From Clarkia xantiana subsp. parviflora (lineage: Eukaryota > Streptophyta > Magnoliopsida > Myrtales > Onagraceae), in assembly GCA_036873135.1 (NCBI GenBank), contig JAPTYO010000015.1:4672839-4736838 (forward strand): 64,000 bases of DNA, written 5' to 3'. Below the pieces are notes generated by a model that had not been told where the DNA came from, made no database searches, and saw only the letters and a list, made by a program, of their open reading frames with translations. A program made the position numbers and the translations under genes. Below, one piece after another: positions 20,220 through 29,668 of the stretch (position 1 is the stretch's first letter; each line of letters starts with the position of its first letter).

Positions 20220-21439
20220 TCGCATACCTGACTACGGGGGCAGTCCCCGATGATAAGGTAGTAGCTGACAGGATACGTCGGATCGCGGCTAATTACGTGA
20301 TGCTAGACGATCAGCTGTACAAGAAGGGCTGGTTCTCGACGCCATACTTGAAATGCGTGACTGAGCCCGACGCAAGCCGAATCCTAAAGGAGGTACATGA
20401 GGGAGTCGCGGCTTGCCATGAAGGGGCCCGATCCATTATAAGAAAAGTGCTAAACTTGGGCTATTATTTGCCTACGATGAGCAAGGAAGCGACGGCGTTG
20501 GTCCGATCCTGTGACGCGTGCCAGAGGTACGCCCCGAGTATCGTGGCTCCGGCCGCTAATCTGACATCCATCAAGAGCGCTTGGCCCTTCGCGCAATGGG
20601 GCATCGACCTGGTGGGACCTCTTCCACAAGCACAAGATCAATGTAAGTATTTACTTGTAGCTATCGATTATTTTTCGAAATGGATAGAGGCAAAGGCGTT
20701 GGCCAGAACGACGGGGAACCAGATCGTCAAGTTCCTCCAGACCCATATTATGTCCAGATACGGGATTCCTAAAGTTGTGATCAGCGACAATGGTCCACCG
20801 TTTAACGGCTCTCAGGTGAGGGAGTATCTGGAGGAGTTGAACATCGAACATCAGACAGCTTCCGTACGCCATGCTCAGACTAACGGTCAGGTGGAATCAG
20901 CCAACAAAATCGTGATGGATGGCCTGAAGAAGATGGTCTATGCCTTGAAGGGAAAATGGCTGAACGAACTGGAAAACGTGCTTTGGGCTGTTAGAACGAC
21001 ACCCAAACGATCAACGGGGGAGACTCCGTTTGGCCTCGTTTATGGCACGGCGGCTGTCGCCCCCGTGGAGGTAGCTGTGGCGTCCCATCGGATGAGATAT
21101 TACGAGCCTCTGACGAATGATGAAATGAGACGTCTGGACTTGGACTTGCTCGAAGAGAAGAGGCGGGAAGCCGACGAAGTCCAGGCTCGAATGCGTTTGG
21201 CGACGGCTAGGTATTACAATCGGCGAGTTAAGTCCCGACAATTCTTCGTCGGGGAGCTGGTTTGGCGTCGCAACGAGTTTACCCTTTTGGATCGAATCAA
21301 CAAGATATCACCAAAATGGGAAGGACCTTATAAGGTCGTGGGGATGCCAGCCCCAAATGCGTACAAATTGGAAGACCTCGATGGCATAGTATTGAAGCAT
21401 TCTTTTAGTGGCGAACACTTGAAGAAACACCATGCTTGA
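20204..21439 (+). CDS. integrase of element A (open frame)
   Basis: The open frame ends with TGA at 21437-21439. It holds the zinc-binding HEGVAACHEG and SCDACQRYA, the catalytic triad in WGIDLVGPLP, ISDNGPPFNG and GQVESANKIV, and the C-terminal KWEGPYKVVG module. LGYYLPTMSKE replaces the LGYYWP(T/S)MNKE of the other copies. The domain looks complete, but upstream frameshifts separate it from gag and RT. Confidence 0.88.
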   Translation: MDDPIVAYLTTGAVPDDKVVADRIRRIAANYVMLDDQLYKKGWFSTPYLKCVTEPDASRILKEVHEGVAACHEGARSIIRKVLNLGYYLPTMSKEATALVRSCDACQRYAPSIVAPAANLTSIKSAWPFAQWGIDLVGPLPQAQDQCKYLLVAIDYFSKWIEAKALARTTGNQIVKFLQTHIMSRYGIPKVVISDNGPPFNGSQVREYLEELNIEHQTASVRHAQTNGQVESANKIVMDGLKKMVYALKGKWLNELENVLWAVRTTPKRSTGETPFGLVYGTAAVAPVEVAVASHRMRYYEPLTNDEMRRLDLDLLEEKRREADEVQARMRLATARYYNRRVKSRQFFVGELVWRRNEFTLLDRINKISPKWEGPYKVVGMPAPNAYKLEDLDGIVLKHSFSGEHLKKHHA

Positions 21440-22260
21440 TGAAAGTCGCCTTAAGTGGTGCCCTATGAAAGTCGCCTTAAGTGGTGCCCGATGTAAAATC
21501 GCCTTAAGTGGTGTATGCTGTTTATCGTTTAATTCGATGTAAGCCAATTTTGTGCCATCAATAAATAAAGAGGTTGCTTCCGATCAGAATTATTCTTAGA
21601 TTTACTCTAAGCTTTATAAAGTCGCCTTGAGTGGTGCACGAGAAACGTCGCCTTGAGTGGTGCACGAGAAAAGTCGCCTTGAGTGGTGCACGAGAAAAGT
21701 CGCCTTGAGTGGTGCACGAGAAAAGTCGCCTTGAGTGGTGCACGAGAAAAGTCGCCTTGAGTGGTGCATGATTCTTAGATTTATTCTAAGCATTGAAAAG
21801 TCGTCTTAAGTGATGCGCGAAGTTAAGTCGCCTTAAGTGGTGCATGATTCTTAGATTTATTCTAAGCATTGAAAAGTCGTCTTAAGTGATGCGCGAAGTT
21901 AAGTCGCCTTAAGTGGTGCATGATTCTTAGATTTATTCTAAGCATTGAAAAGTCGTCTTAAGTGATGCGCGAAGTTAAGCCGCCTTAAGTGGTGCATGTT
22001 TCTTGGATTTATTCTAAGTTGAAAATTCGTCTTAAGTGATGCGCGAAGTTAAGTCGCCTTAAGTGGTGCATGATTCTTAGATTTATTCTAAGCATTGAAA
22101 AGTCGTCTTAAGTGATGCGCGAAGTTAAGCCGCCTTAAGTGGTGCATGTTTCTTGGATTTATTCTAAGCATTGAAAAATCGCCTTAAGTGGTGCATGATG
22201 GTAAGTCGCCTTAAGTGGTGCAAATTAGAGAATGTCTTAAGTGTCGAAGTATCGACCTAA
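21440..22260 (+). repeat. tandem-repeat 3' region of element A (26-bp and about 77-bp units)
   Basis: After pol come short GTCGCCTTAAGTGGTGC repeats, then AATAAATAAAG and the CTTAGA..TCTAAG hairpin. Six copies of a 26-bp unit (GTCGCCTTGAGTGGTGCACG then AGAAAA) lie at about 21617-21767. About six copies of a 73-77-bp unit follow (21768-22190). Each long unit contains its own TTAGATTTATTCTAA hairpin plus a GTCGTCTTAAGTGATGCGCG and a GTCGCCTTAAGTGGTGCATG half. No coding sequence is seen. Confidence 0.9.
21558..21612 (+). terminator. sense poly(A)-signal region of element A
   Basis: AATAAATAAAG (21560-21570), then GTTGCTTCCGATCAGA, then CTTAGA-TTTAC-TCTAAG (21595-21611), a perfect 6-bp stem with a 5-nt loop. 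The same order is present in G and H on the minus strand. It probably ends the sense transcript that reads pol. Confidence 0.55.
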
Positions 22261-22392
22261 ACAAGTATAGTAAAGCCATTGGAGAAGTGCATCGAAAAAA
22301 TCGGAACTAAGAAAGTCTGATAATTGATAAGGGCTCAAAGGCCCGACGATAACAAAAGCGAGGAAAATACAAGGACTCTAAAGATAAAGCAG

Positions 22393-25076
22393 TTAGGCTT
22401 GGTCCTTGTCAGCGGCATCTGCGGGAGCTGGGTCCACGAGGTCGGTTGCAGAAGGCTCCACAGGGTCGTCCGCGGGAGGATCGACTATCGGGGCATCAGC
22501 ACTTGGAAGCTCTGGTGCGTCTTTGACAATTGCGGGAGTACTCCCCCCATCACTCTCCTCAGAAAGAGCAAAGTATTTCTTCGCGAAGGGAGCGAGAGAA
22601 GGAGACTTGTCGAAGTTGATGGCGTCGCCATACTCCAGGTGGAGCTCCTCAACCGCATTGAAGAGAGTGTTCTCCACCTCCGCGCCGAAGAACTTCATAG
22701 CATCAGCCTGGAAGTCTTCAGACCTCCGATAATCCTCCCGGCCCTTGGCCTCGGCCGCGACCAGCTGCGCAGGAACCCCCGCGACTTGCTCCTCCAGAGC
22801 CTTCTTCTCGAGGACCAGCTTGTCCTCGGCAGTCTGCCGCTCCTGTCGCTCCCGCCTCAGGAGCCCCTCGAAATCCCCGGCCTGCTTTTTGAGGTCCTGA
22901 ACCTTTTGGTCGAGGATGGCCTGCTGCTTGGCAAGTTTCCCCCGCGAAGATTTGGAGGCCGCAAGATCCTCCTTGAGCTTGGCGATGGCCGCCCGGTCCC
23001 GCTCCCGGGACTCATCATAGGCAATGAGGTACCCAAAAAGACGGTTGAAGTCCCCGAGCTCCTACGATAGAAGAAAGAAAAGTGTTAATGGACAAACAAC
23101 CAGCCTTACCAATGAAGAAGGAGAAGCGAAGTTTTACCTCTACCCGACGCAGGGACATCTCTCGAACATCCCAATGCATGGCCGTCCGATTCAGGGAAAT
23201 CGGGAACCGCATGGTGGGCAGGATCGAGCCTGCCAGCAGATGCAGAGCCAGTTCCTCATGCTGGTCCCCTTGTCGAAGCTGGACCCCTTGTAGTGTTTGG
23301 ATTGGAGTCCAGGGAGCATCCACCTGCGTGGGGTCGAAGGCCCTGTAGAAACTCCCGTCGAGAGGGACAGGAGGAGGGCCAGCACGAGTCGTGGAGGGGC
23401 GCGCCTCCGGCTCGACCCGGGCGGGGGAAGGAGTGAAGTTGTGGATGGGCGACGGCTGTCGCTGCTGCGGAGAAGATGAAGGGGGCAGCCCCTGAGAGGT
23501 TGGTTTCAAGGGGGACTGCCCCGCCCTCCGACGATGACGAAGGGAGCCACCCTCATCAGTCTCCTCGGAGGAGTCCAAGGTTTCCACCCGACGAAATTGT
23601 TCACCGGTCGGGGTTTTCTCCCCAGTGGAGGGAGGCGCCCCTGTTGAAGACGGTGCACCCGCGGAAGCTTCAGCGCCCGACGGAGCTCCTGAGCGACCTG
23701 CACCTAGAAGACGAGAGGCTTCAGAAATGTAATCAAGGAGTTCATCAGGATTCTTACACCAAACAATACGTCGGGAGACATATTGATCCTTCCCGTGGTA
23801 GTGGTAGTAGCCCGCCTTCAGGACACGAGGAGTTTCACCTCGAAGGATTCGTCTAACGTCAGCAATACGGGCCTCCCTGGTCGAAGGAATCAAGTCCTTC
23901 GGGACCATCCTCCTATACGATTTAATAGCGAGACGGAGCTTTTTACCTTCTTCAGCGTTCTGGACGTCGAAGAGTTGGTCCAGCTCCACGCGCTTCCGCT
24001 TAGGTTGCTCCGCAGAAGGAGACCCCGACAGAGCAGCAGCCTTCTTGGCGGAGTTCCTCTTCCGTGAAGGGCGGACGGCATCGGTCTCCACCTACTTAAG
24101 GAATAGATCGGTCAGCACGGATACCTTCTTGGCTGCAAACAGTAAAAGAAAAGAGTTAGAGATTTACCCAGGGAACCACATTGGAGGGGCCGTCGAAGAG
24201 CTGCCCCTCGGAGATTATGTCGAGGAGTCGGATCCCGGCGTTCACCAGGTCCCGCTCCACGAGGGAATTGGCGTCGAGGGGAGTGTAAGGCTCCCCCCAT
24301 CGGTAGAGCTGGATAAGTTGAAGAGTCTGGAAGTCTTCATCAGTGTAGGTGTGGAAAGCGGGAGGAGAGTCCGCTTCCACCTCCCATCGGGGCCATGGGA
24401 TCGAGGAGTTTCGGATAAAGAAGTAGCTTCTCTTCCATCCGCTATTCTTGGACCCCGTATCAACCAGGAGTCCCCGACCCTTGACCACCTTCCAGGTGTC
24501 ATTGGTCCAGTTACACCGTCCAAGTTGTGCTTTGTTCCACTTCGGCATTCGGGGGTAGAAGGCGCAAACCCCCGCCTCGTTGCACTTCATCCCGTAGAAG
24601 GTCCTGAAGAGCTTGAGGCTGTATACCCATCGCTGTCGGAAACAGAGGACCTGGAAAGCATTCCACAGGCGAATGGCATGCGGAGAGAAGGTGGTCGGAT
24701 GAGTTTTGTAATGCTGGCACATCTCGACCAGATTACCACAGAAGGGGAATCTAATCCCCGCTGATACTTGCCCCGTAGAGACAAATACCTCCCCTTTTCG
24801 GGGATGAGTAACCTCAAGGTTACCCGAGGGGCGAGGCCAGGGATACGGGAAACGAGGTTCCCAAGTAGAAGTGATGGACCCCTCCCGGAGAGCTGCATCA
24901 TAAGCGGTGCTGGAGATTTCATTCAGAGCATAATCAAAGTAGAAGGGCTTTCTTCCCTCAGAGCTGGATCCACTGTCTGAAAAGTAGCAATGGCAAGGAA
25001 GGCACAGTGGGATTTTCGGAAACTGCAAACAAGGAAAAAATGAGCAAGCAACAAAGAAGAAATCCTTACCAGACAT
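22393..25076 (-). pseudogene. antisense gene (aORF) of element A, best-preserved copy
   Basis: Unknown function. ATG at 25076, 7-nt exon 1 (25070-25076), donor GTAAGG, acceptor TTTTCAG. Exon 2 is 24976 to about 24168. It has SDSGSSSEGRK, GEVFVSTGQVSAGIRFPFCG, FSPHAIRLWNAFQVLCFRQ and LFRTFYGMKCNEAGVCAFYP, a Transposase_28-like domain. A short intervening segment near 24133-24167 must be spliced, because the frames on its two sides differ. Exon 3 (about 24132-23138) carries basic RKRNS and PKRKR patches, VLKAGYYHYHGKDQYVSRRI and LALHLLAGSILP. Exon 4 (23061-22393) is a coiled coil ending KDQA. The only clear lesion is a TAG at 24092-24094, where G has a Gln codon. Confidence 0.78.
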
Positions 25077-25235
25077 GACGAATTGGAGGTTGAAGGAATG
25101 AACTGGGCGTTGCCGGGAAGATGGTCGGAAAAGCACTAATGGTATTCGGAATCGCAAAATCTTGAATTCACAAAGGTTGTAGAGAGCTCCTGAAAATTCG
25201 AAGACGGTAAAAGTGATCCAACACCCACGGTTAGG

Positions 25236-25247
25236 GTTTTATAGGCA
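25236..25247 (-). promoter_or_regulatory. TATA box of the element A antisense gene
   Basis: Minus-strand GCCTATAAAACCC, about 160 bp upstream of the aORF ATG at 25076. In G the matching GACTATAAAACCC lies about 165 bp upstream of its ATG. Confidence 0.65.
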
Positions 25248-25612
25248 AAGAGGACAGTTGAAGGGAAACTTCGATCCGAGTCGTCGAAGTTGAAGAGTTC
25301 TAATCTGGACCGTTGAGATGGAACGTTCAGAAGGGCAACGGGCGTAATGATGAAACGGCCTGAAAAGCACTTTTCAGAAAAAGCAGGTGCGAAAAATCAG
25401 GCACGAATGCCGAAGACGTCGCTTCACTATCTGCTGCATTTAATGAACTAGGGAATCGAGGAGTCCCCTCGGATTTGGCACTTATCCACAAGGCATCGAG
25501 GAAACGTGAAGGAGAAGACTAGTATTGAGTGGCTATGCCAAGGGAAAGATCCCCGACTCCAATGTCGGGAGGTCAGGAGTTGAAAGACACGACGAACTAA
25601 AAGTCCCTCATG
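25248..25612. other. non-coding stretch between antisense promoter and polypurine tract (element A)
   Basis: No frame is supported. It holds the upstream flank of the antisense promoter, including a CTGAAAAGCACTTTTCAG inverted repeat (about 25358-25377). The same CTGAAAAG(T)GCTTTTCAG motif is in G near 44080-44097 and, diverged, in H near 58836. Confidence 0.6.
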
Positions 25613-25625
25613 TCTTGGGGGCAAA
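25613..25625 (+). other. polypurine tract of element A
   Basis: TCTTGGGGGCAAA directly precedes LTR A2, identical to the tract in B. Confidence 0.85.
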
Positions 25626-26340
25626 TGATGGGTTCCACTACAGCCGTTAGGCCCTTTAACGGTGAGGAAATGGCAAATAGGCCCGGTGGGCCCTAAACGA
25701 AGGCCAAGATGGCCCAGACAAAGGATCCCGACGAAGGGAGCCTGAGGATGAGAGGTCCCGACAGAGTCGGACCTGACAAGCGAGCTGAACGCTCCCGACG
25801 AGATGCCTCTGAGTAGGCCCCGATGACGAATCCCTGAGAACAATAGGCCCTGTCACGATGACAAGGGGCCTCGAGCGGTGACACAACGAGATAACTCTGG
25901 AGTCCCCGATGTTAGTCGGGACTCGCTATCAGAGGATAAGGCCGAGATACGCGGGGTGTGGCCGAGATACGCGGAACGTGGTTAAGATACACGGAGCGTG
26001 GCCGAGATACGCGGGGCGTGGCCGAGATAAGCGAGATCATGGCCTAGATAGGCGGGATCACACCCGAGATACGCGGGATACGGGCTAACCACCCCCAACG
26101 GTTCACCAGGTAACTGAGGTATCTCTTCGCCTATAAAAGGGCAAGAGCTCACCTCAGATCACTTACGTTGAAATACATTACTTGAGATTACTGCTTGCCA
26201 GTCCGTACGAGATACTCATTTAAGCATCGGAGAGGGATTCTGGGTCACCGCCCGGTCTATCCCCTCTTGCAGGATTACGTGGAGCAAAGGAGCTAGGATC
26301 GCCGTCAAAGACCGTACCGGAGTTCCACCGTGATCCAACA
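25626..26340 (+). repeat. 3' LTR of element A (715 bp)
   Basis: Same length as A1 and nearly identical by eye, starting TGATGGGTTCC and ending GATCCAACA. TATAAAA lies at 26132-26138. It is followed by CCGAC, the right copy of the target-site duplication. Confidence 0.93.
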
Positions 26341-26544
26341 CCGACGCTGCTACGTCATTTCGATGCAACGCTGTAATCAGAGAGAAGTTATCATAACAAC
26401 AGCTAATTAAATATCTCGCTATTTCTTATGTGGCTAATGTTTTCAGCTCTACTTTTGATGTAACTCAAGAATGGTAAATATATAAAATCCCCCCTGAAGC
26501 CTTTCTTTTCATAAAAACATCCGAGTTCATTATCAATCAAAGCG
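26341..26544 (+). pseudogene. right piece of the old Tat protease region (element M) and unassigned sequence
   Basis: After CCGAC the frame reads CYVISMQRCNQREKL and then a stop. CYV continues the ASR at the end of 3344, as in intact copies (ASRKCYVNATRRRR). From about 26395 no further protein similarity is seen. The sequence becomes AT-rich, with TATATAAAA near 26477, and runs into a repeat array. Confidence 0.6.
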
Positions 26545-26925
26545 TCAAATCGATTGTCGACATTATGGATCCAAGATGGTCATAATAAATTGATTCGTTG
26601 AAAATTCGATAGAAGAGGCGTCTCCACTGAAGTATTTCGCCAAATCGATTATCGACATTATGAATCTAATATCAAATAATTTCACTTAAATTCGTCGATA
26701 ATTCGAAATAAGAAAAGCTTCAAATCAATTGTCGACATTATGAATCTAAGATGGTCATTATACATAGATTCGTTGACAATTCGATCGAAGAGGTGTCAAC
26801 ATTGAAGTCTTTCTCCAAATCGATTATCGACATTAGGAATCTAATATCAAGTCATATCACTTAGATTCTTCGATAGTTCGAAAGAAGAAAAGCTTCAAAT
26901 CGATTGCCGACATTATGAATCCAAG
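26545..26925 (+). repeat. tandem array with a 175-bp period
   Basis: The motif (T/C)CAAATCGATTNTCGACATTA recurs at 26545, 26640, 26720, 26815 and 26895. Odd and even copies are each exactly 175 bp apart (95 + 80 alternation), so the true unit is a 175-bp dimer present about 2.2 times. The array is cut on the right by LTR E1 at 26926. It resembles no coding sequence and differs from the Tat 3' repeats. Confidence 0.85.
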
Positions 26926-27510
26926 TGTTGGCATTCGGAGTATGGGCCGCAGTAATAGGAGCCCTTTTAATATAAGCCCAACACCTAAGTAATTGGGTAA
27001 TGTAACATTAGGGATTTTGGGCTAGGCCTAGAATCCTAATTGATATGAGAGGCCTAAAATTGGGCCTCCCCTTTACTATAGGCCGGCCGAATCTCATAAG
27101 AGGGTGAAGATGGGATTTCCCCACCTCTTGTTATAAATAGGGAGTGTCATGGATTTATTCAGGGTTTAATCACTTTACCTCATTTGTGTTGAGACAAAAA
27201 ATCCCTCCTCTCTATTTCTCCTAGTTCGGCCGAACCTAGTGCTTGGAGGTGCCAAACTGCTTTGAGCAATTACCCCAAAGATCCATCCCTACGAGGAATC
27301 GACAAGATGTTTTTATGTGGAGAACATTTCGTGTAGGCGATTCCTTAACAAGAATTCCTACAGGATCCGTCCGGCGGACCGCGAACTCCCCTCAAGATCT
27401 AGGGTCTACGGAAACCAAGAACTGGTATGTGTCTCTATTCTGCTGCGTAATTAGTTTACCTGGCATGTACTCGTGTTTTTGTCCGTAGTAACTATCCCCT
27501 ATATCATAGA
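26926..27510 (+). repeat. LTR E1 (copia)
   Basis: It starts TGTTGGCATTCGG. A TATAAATAGGG box lies near 27132-27142. It has the shared copia-LTR landmarks TTCGGCCGAACC and CTGCTGCGTAATTAG. Its right end is near ATATCATA, just before the primer-site sequence TGGTAATAGAGC at about 27512-27523. Confidence 0.75.
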
Positions 27511-28654
27511 GTGGTAATAGAGCCTGTGTTAGGGAGTTCATGATTTGGATAAAATTGGTGTTCTTGAAGTTTTTGATAAAACTAAAATTCATGAAATTGA
27601 GTGTTTTCGGTAAAACTGATGTTCATGATTTTCAAGAAAAACTTGACCTTTATCAAAATTAAACATTGGATTATTAATCTTAGTAAAATTTGATCTTGAA
27701 ATTTGACCACCAAGCCCTAATTGCATGTTTCGGCAGAACCACATAGGAATTACAAAGTAATTTTTTTAATTTCTTAGGCCCCAATTTATCAAGTTTCGGC
27801 CGAACCCTAGCAAATTTTAAAATTAAAATTGGTGGCCGAAAATTGCAAGATGAATTAGGCCAAAATTATGGATATATTCACATGATAATTGTGATATTAA
27901 CTATCGATATATTCTAACACAATATTACGGATGTTAGATATTAGTTGCCTAAAGATTGAGAAACTATATTGTTGATAGATTTATATCCCTAAATATAGAA
28001 TCTTGACAATAAATATATATATATATACATTGTGCAAATATTGGAAATTATATCTGTAATTATTCTTACTTGGAGGCTAAGTTAAGTTTTTAGTGGATTT
28101 TAAAACCCTACTTAGCCCACAAGAGAGTATTTCGGCCGGACCCTATAGGGTAATGGGCCGGTCCAATTTGCACATCCGGGTCGGATCAACTGACCCATAA
28201 GACCATAGGAGCCTAAACCGGCCGAACTGGGTCGACCGAATCGAACCGGGTCGGGTTCCACGGGTTCAACCGGAGTAGGTCAATCAATCCAGGTATTTTC
28301 AATCGGTCCGACCCATCTGGTCGGGTCGGACTGGATATATAATGGGTCCAAATAAACTGACCCGGTTTGTGTGAAGAAACGAACCGAATTCCTATTTTAC
28401 CGAACCAGTCAGACCGGTTTTACCGGACCGGACAAGTCCGGTCGGACCGAATTGACATGAAGCGGACCGTTTTGTTCGGACCGACCCAAGTCAACTGAAA
28501 ATAAGATGGTCAAATTTTAAAATCCTAATGTGTTCGAACTTTAAAAATACCTACACAGCGCTAGTTGATTTGAAATTTTCACGTTTTAATCAAACTTGAT
28601 GCCTAGTTTCGATTATGGGGATGAATCTCAGATATACATGATTTTTGGACTAGG
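27511..28654 (+). other. leader region of copia E, no coding sequence
   Basis: It starts with TGGTAATAGAGCC, a diverged form of the Met-tRNA site TGGTATCAGAGC. It then resembles the D leader, sharing for example AGGCTAAGTTAAGTTTTTAG and GATTATGGGGATGAATC. A tract rich in ACCGAACCGG-like motifs lies at about 28190-28500. No gag is seen; the sequence passes straight from leader into LTR E2. Confidence 0.7.
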
Positions 28655-29078
28655 TGTTGACATTTGGTTAATGGGTCTCCATAATAGGAGCCCTTTTATA
28701 TAAGCCCAACATTTAAGGTTATTGAGTTATGTCACATTAGGATTTTGGGCTAGGCCTAAAATCTCAATTGACATTAGAGGCCAGAAATTGGGCCTCCCCT
28801 AGCCCAATACTAGGCCGGCCGAATTACATGAGTAAGGAGGTGGGATTTTTCCACCTCCTCTTATAAATAGGGGTTGTCAGAGATTTATTCAGAGCTAATC
28901 ACTCCTTCTCCTGAGTGTTTAGACAAAATAAATCCCTCTCCCTATTTCCCTATAGTACGGCCGAATCTCGTAGGTGAAGGTGCCAAATTGCTTTGAGCAA
29001 TTTACCCCAGAGATCCGTCCTTGCTAGGAATCGACAAGATGCTTTACTGTGGAGACTAAACCATGCAGGTGATTTAGT
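28655..29078 (+). repeat. LTR E2 (copia, 3' truncated)
   Basis: It starts TGTTGACATTTGG, with a TATAAATAGGGG box near 28863. Similarity to E1 runs to GGTGATTTA at about 29078, where the end of minus-strand LTR F begins. The last ~160 bp are missing. Confidence 0.75.
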
Positions 29079-29668
29079 AGGATTATAGGGGATAAATACT
29101 ACGGAAATAAACAAGGTACATGCTATGTAAACGAATTACGCAGCGGAAAGGGGCACATACCTACAATGATTTTCCATAGACCCAAGATCTTCTAGGGGAG
29201 TTATCGATCCGCCGGATGGTTCCCGTTGGGATTCCTGTTAAGGAATAACTACGCGGATCGGTCTCCAAATCAAAGCCTCTTGTCGATTTTTTGGCGTGGA
29301 TGAATCTCCGGAGTAATTGCTTGAAGCAATTTGGCACCTCTATGGCTTATAGAATGGTTCGGCCGAAACTTTAAGGAAAAGGGAGGATGGATTTCTTTTT
29401 GTCTCACCACAAAGGAAGAAAGTGATTAACCTTTAATAGTTCCCTAACACTCCCTATTTATAAGAGGAGGTGGGAAAAACCCATCTCACACTAAACACAA
29501 GTTTCGGCCGGCCATATGAGAGTGGGGGCCTAATTTTGGGCCTCTCATGTCAATTGAGATTTTAAGCCTAGCCCAAAATCCCTAATGTGACATTACTTAA
29601 TTGACTTAGATAAAAGTCTCATATTAATGGGCTACTAATTACGACAGCCCAATCTCAAAATGCCAACA
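29079..29668 (-). repeat. 3' LTR of copia F
   Basis: On the minus strand it starts TGTTGGCATTTTGAG, with a TATAAATAGGG box near 29455-29465, and runs to CCCCTATAATCCTAC. It is of the same LTR family as C1, D and E. The preceding minus-strand GGTGAGTGCGAG is the degenerate polypurine tract. Confidence 0.78.

Larger units (their letters stand above)
3345..26340 (+). mobile_element. Tat-type Ty3 element A, complete but split by nested element B
   Basis: Two 715-bp LTRs (3345-4059 and 25626-26340) with matching CCGAC duplications bound this element. Inside, in order, are the primer site, gag (to 5663), the nested element B (5664-17403), the rest of gag and pol (17409-21439), a tandem-repeat 3' region, an antisense gene (22393-25076) and a polypurine tract. 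Without B it is about 11.25 kb. The LTRs differ at roughly a dozen positions by eye. Gag and pol each carry frameshifts, so it is not autonomous as it stands. It is closely related to element G. Confidence 0.92.
26926..29078 (+). mobile_element. copia element E, deleted: LTR, leader, truncated LTR
   Basis: LTR E1 (26926 to about 27510) is followed by a Met-type primer site and a leader similar to the leader of copia D. A second LTR of the same family starts at 28655. There is no gag or pol. The second LTR is cut at about 29078 by the end of the minus-strand LTR F. The two LTRs differ a lot (around 80 percent identity by eye), so the element is old, or E2 belongs to a separate insertion. Confidence 0.7.
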
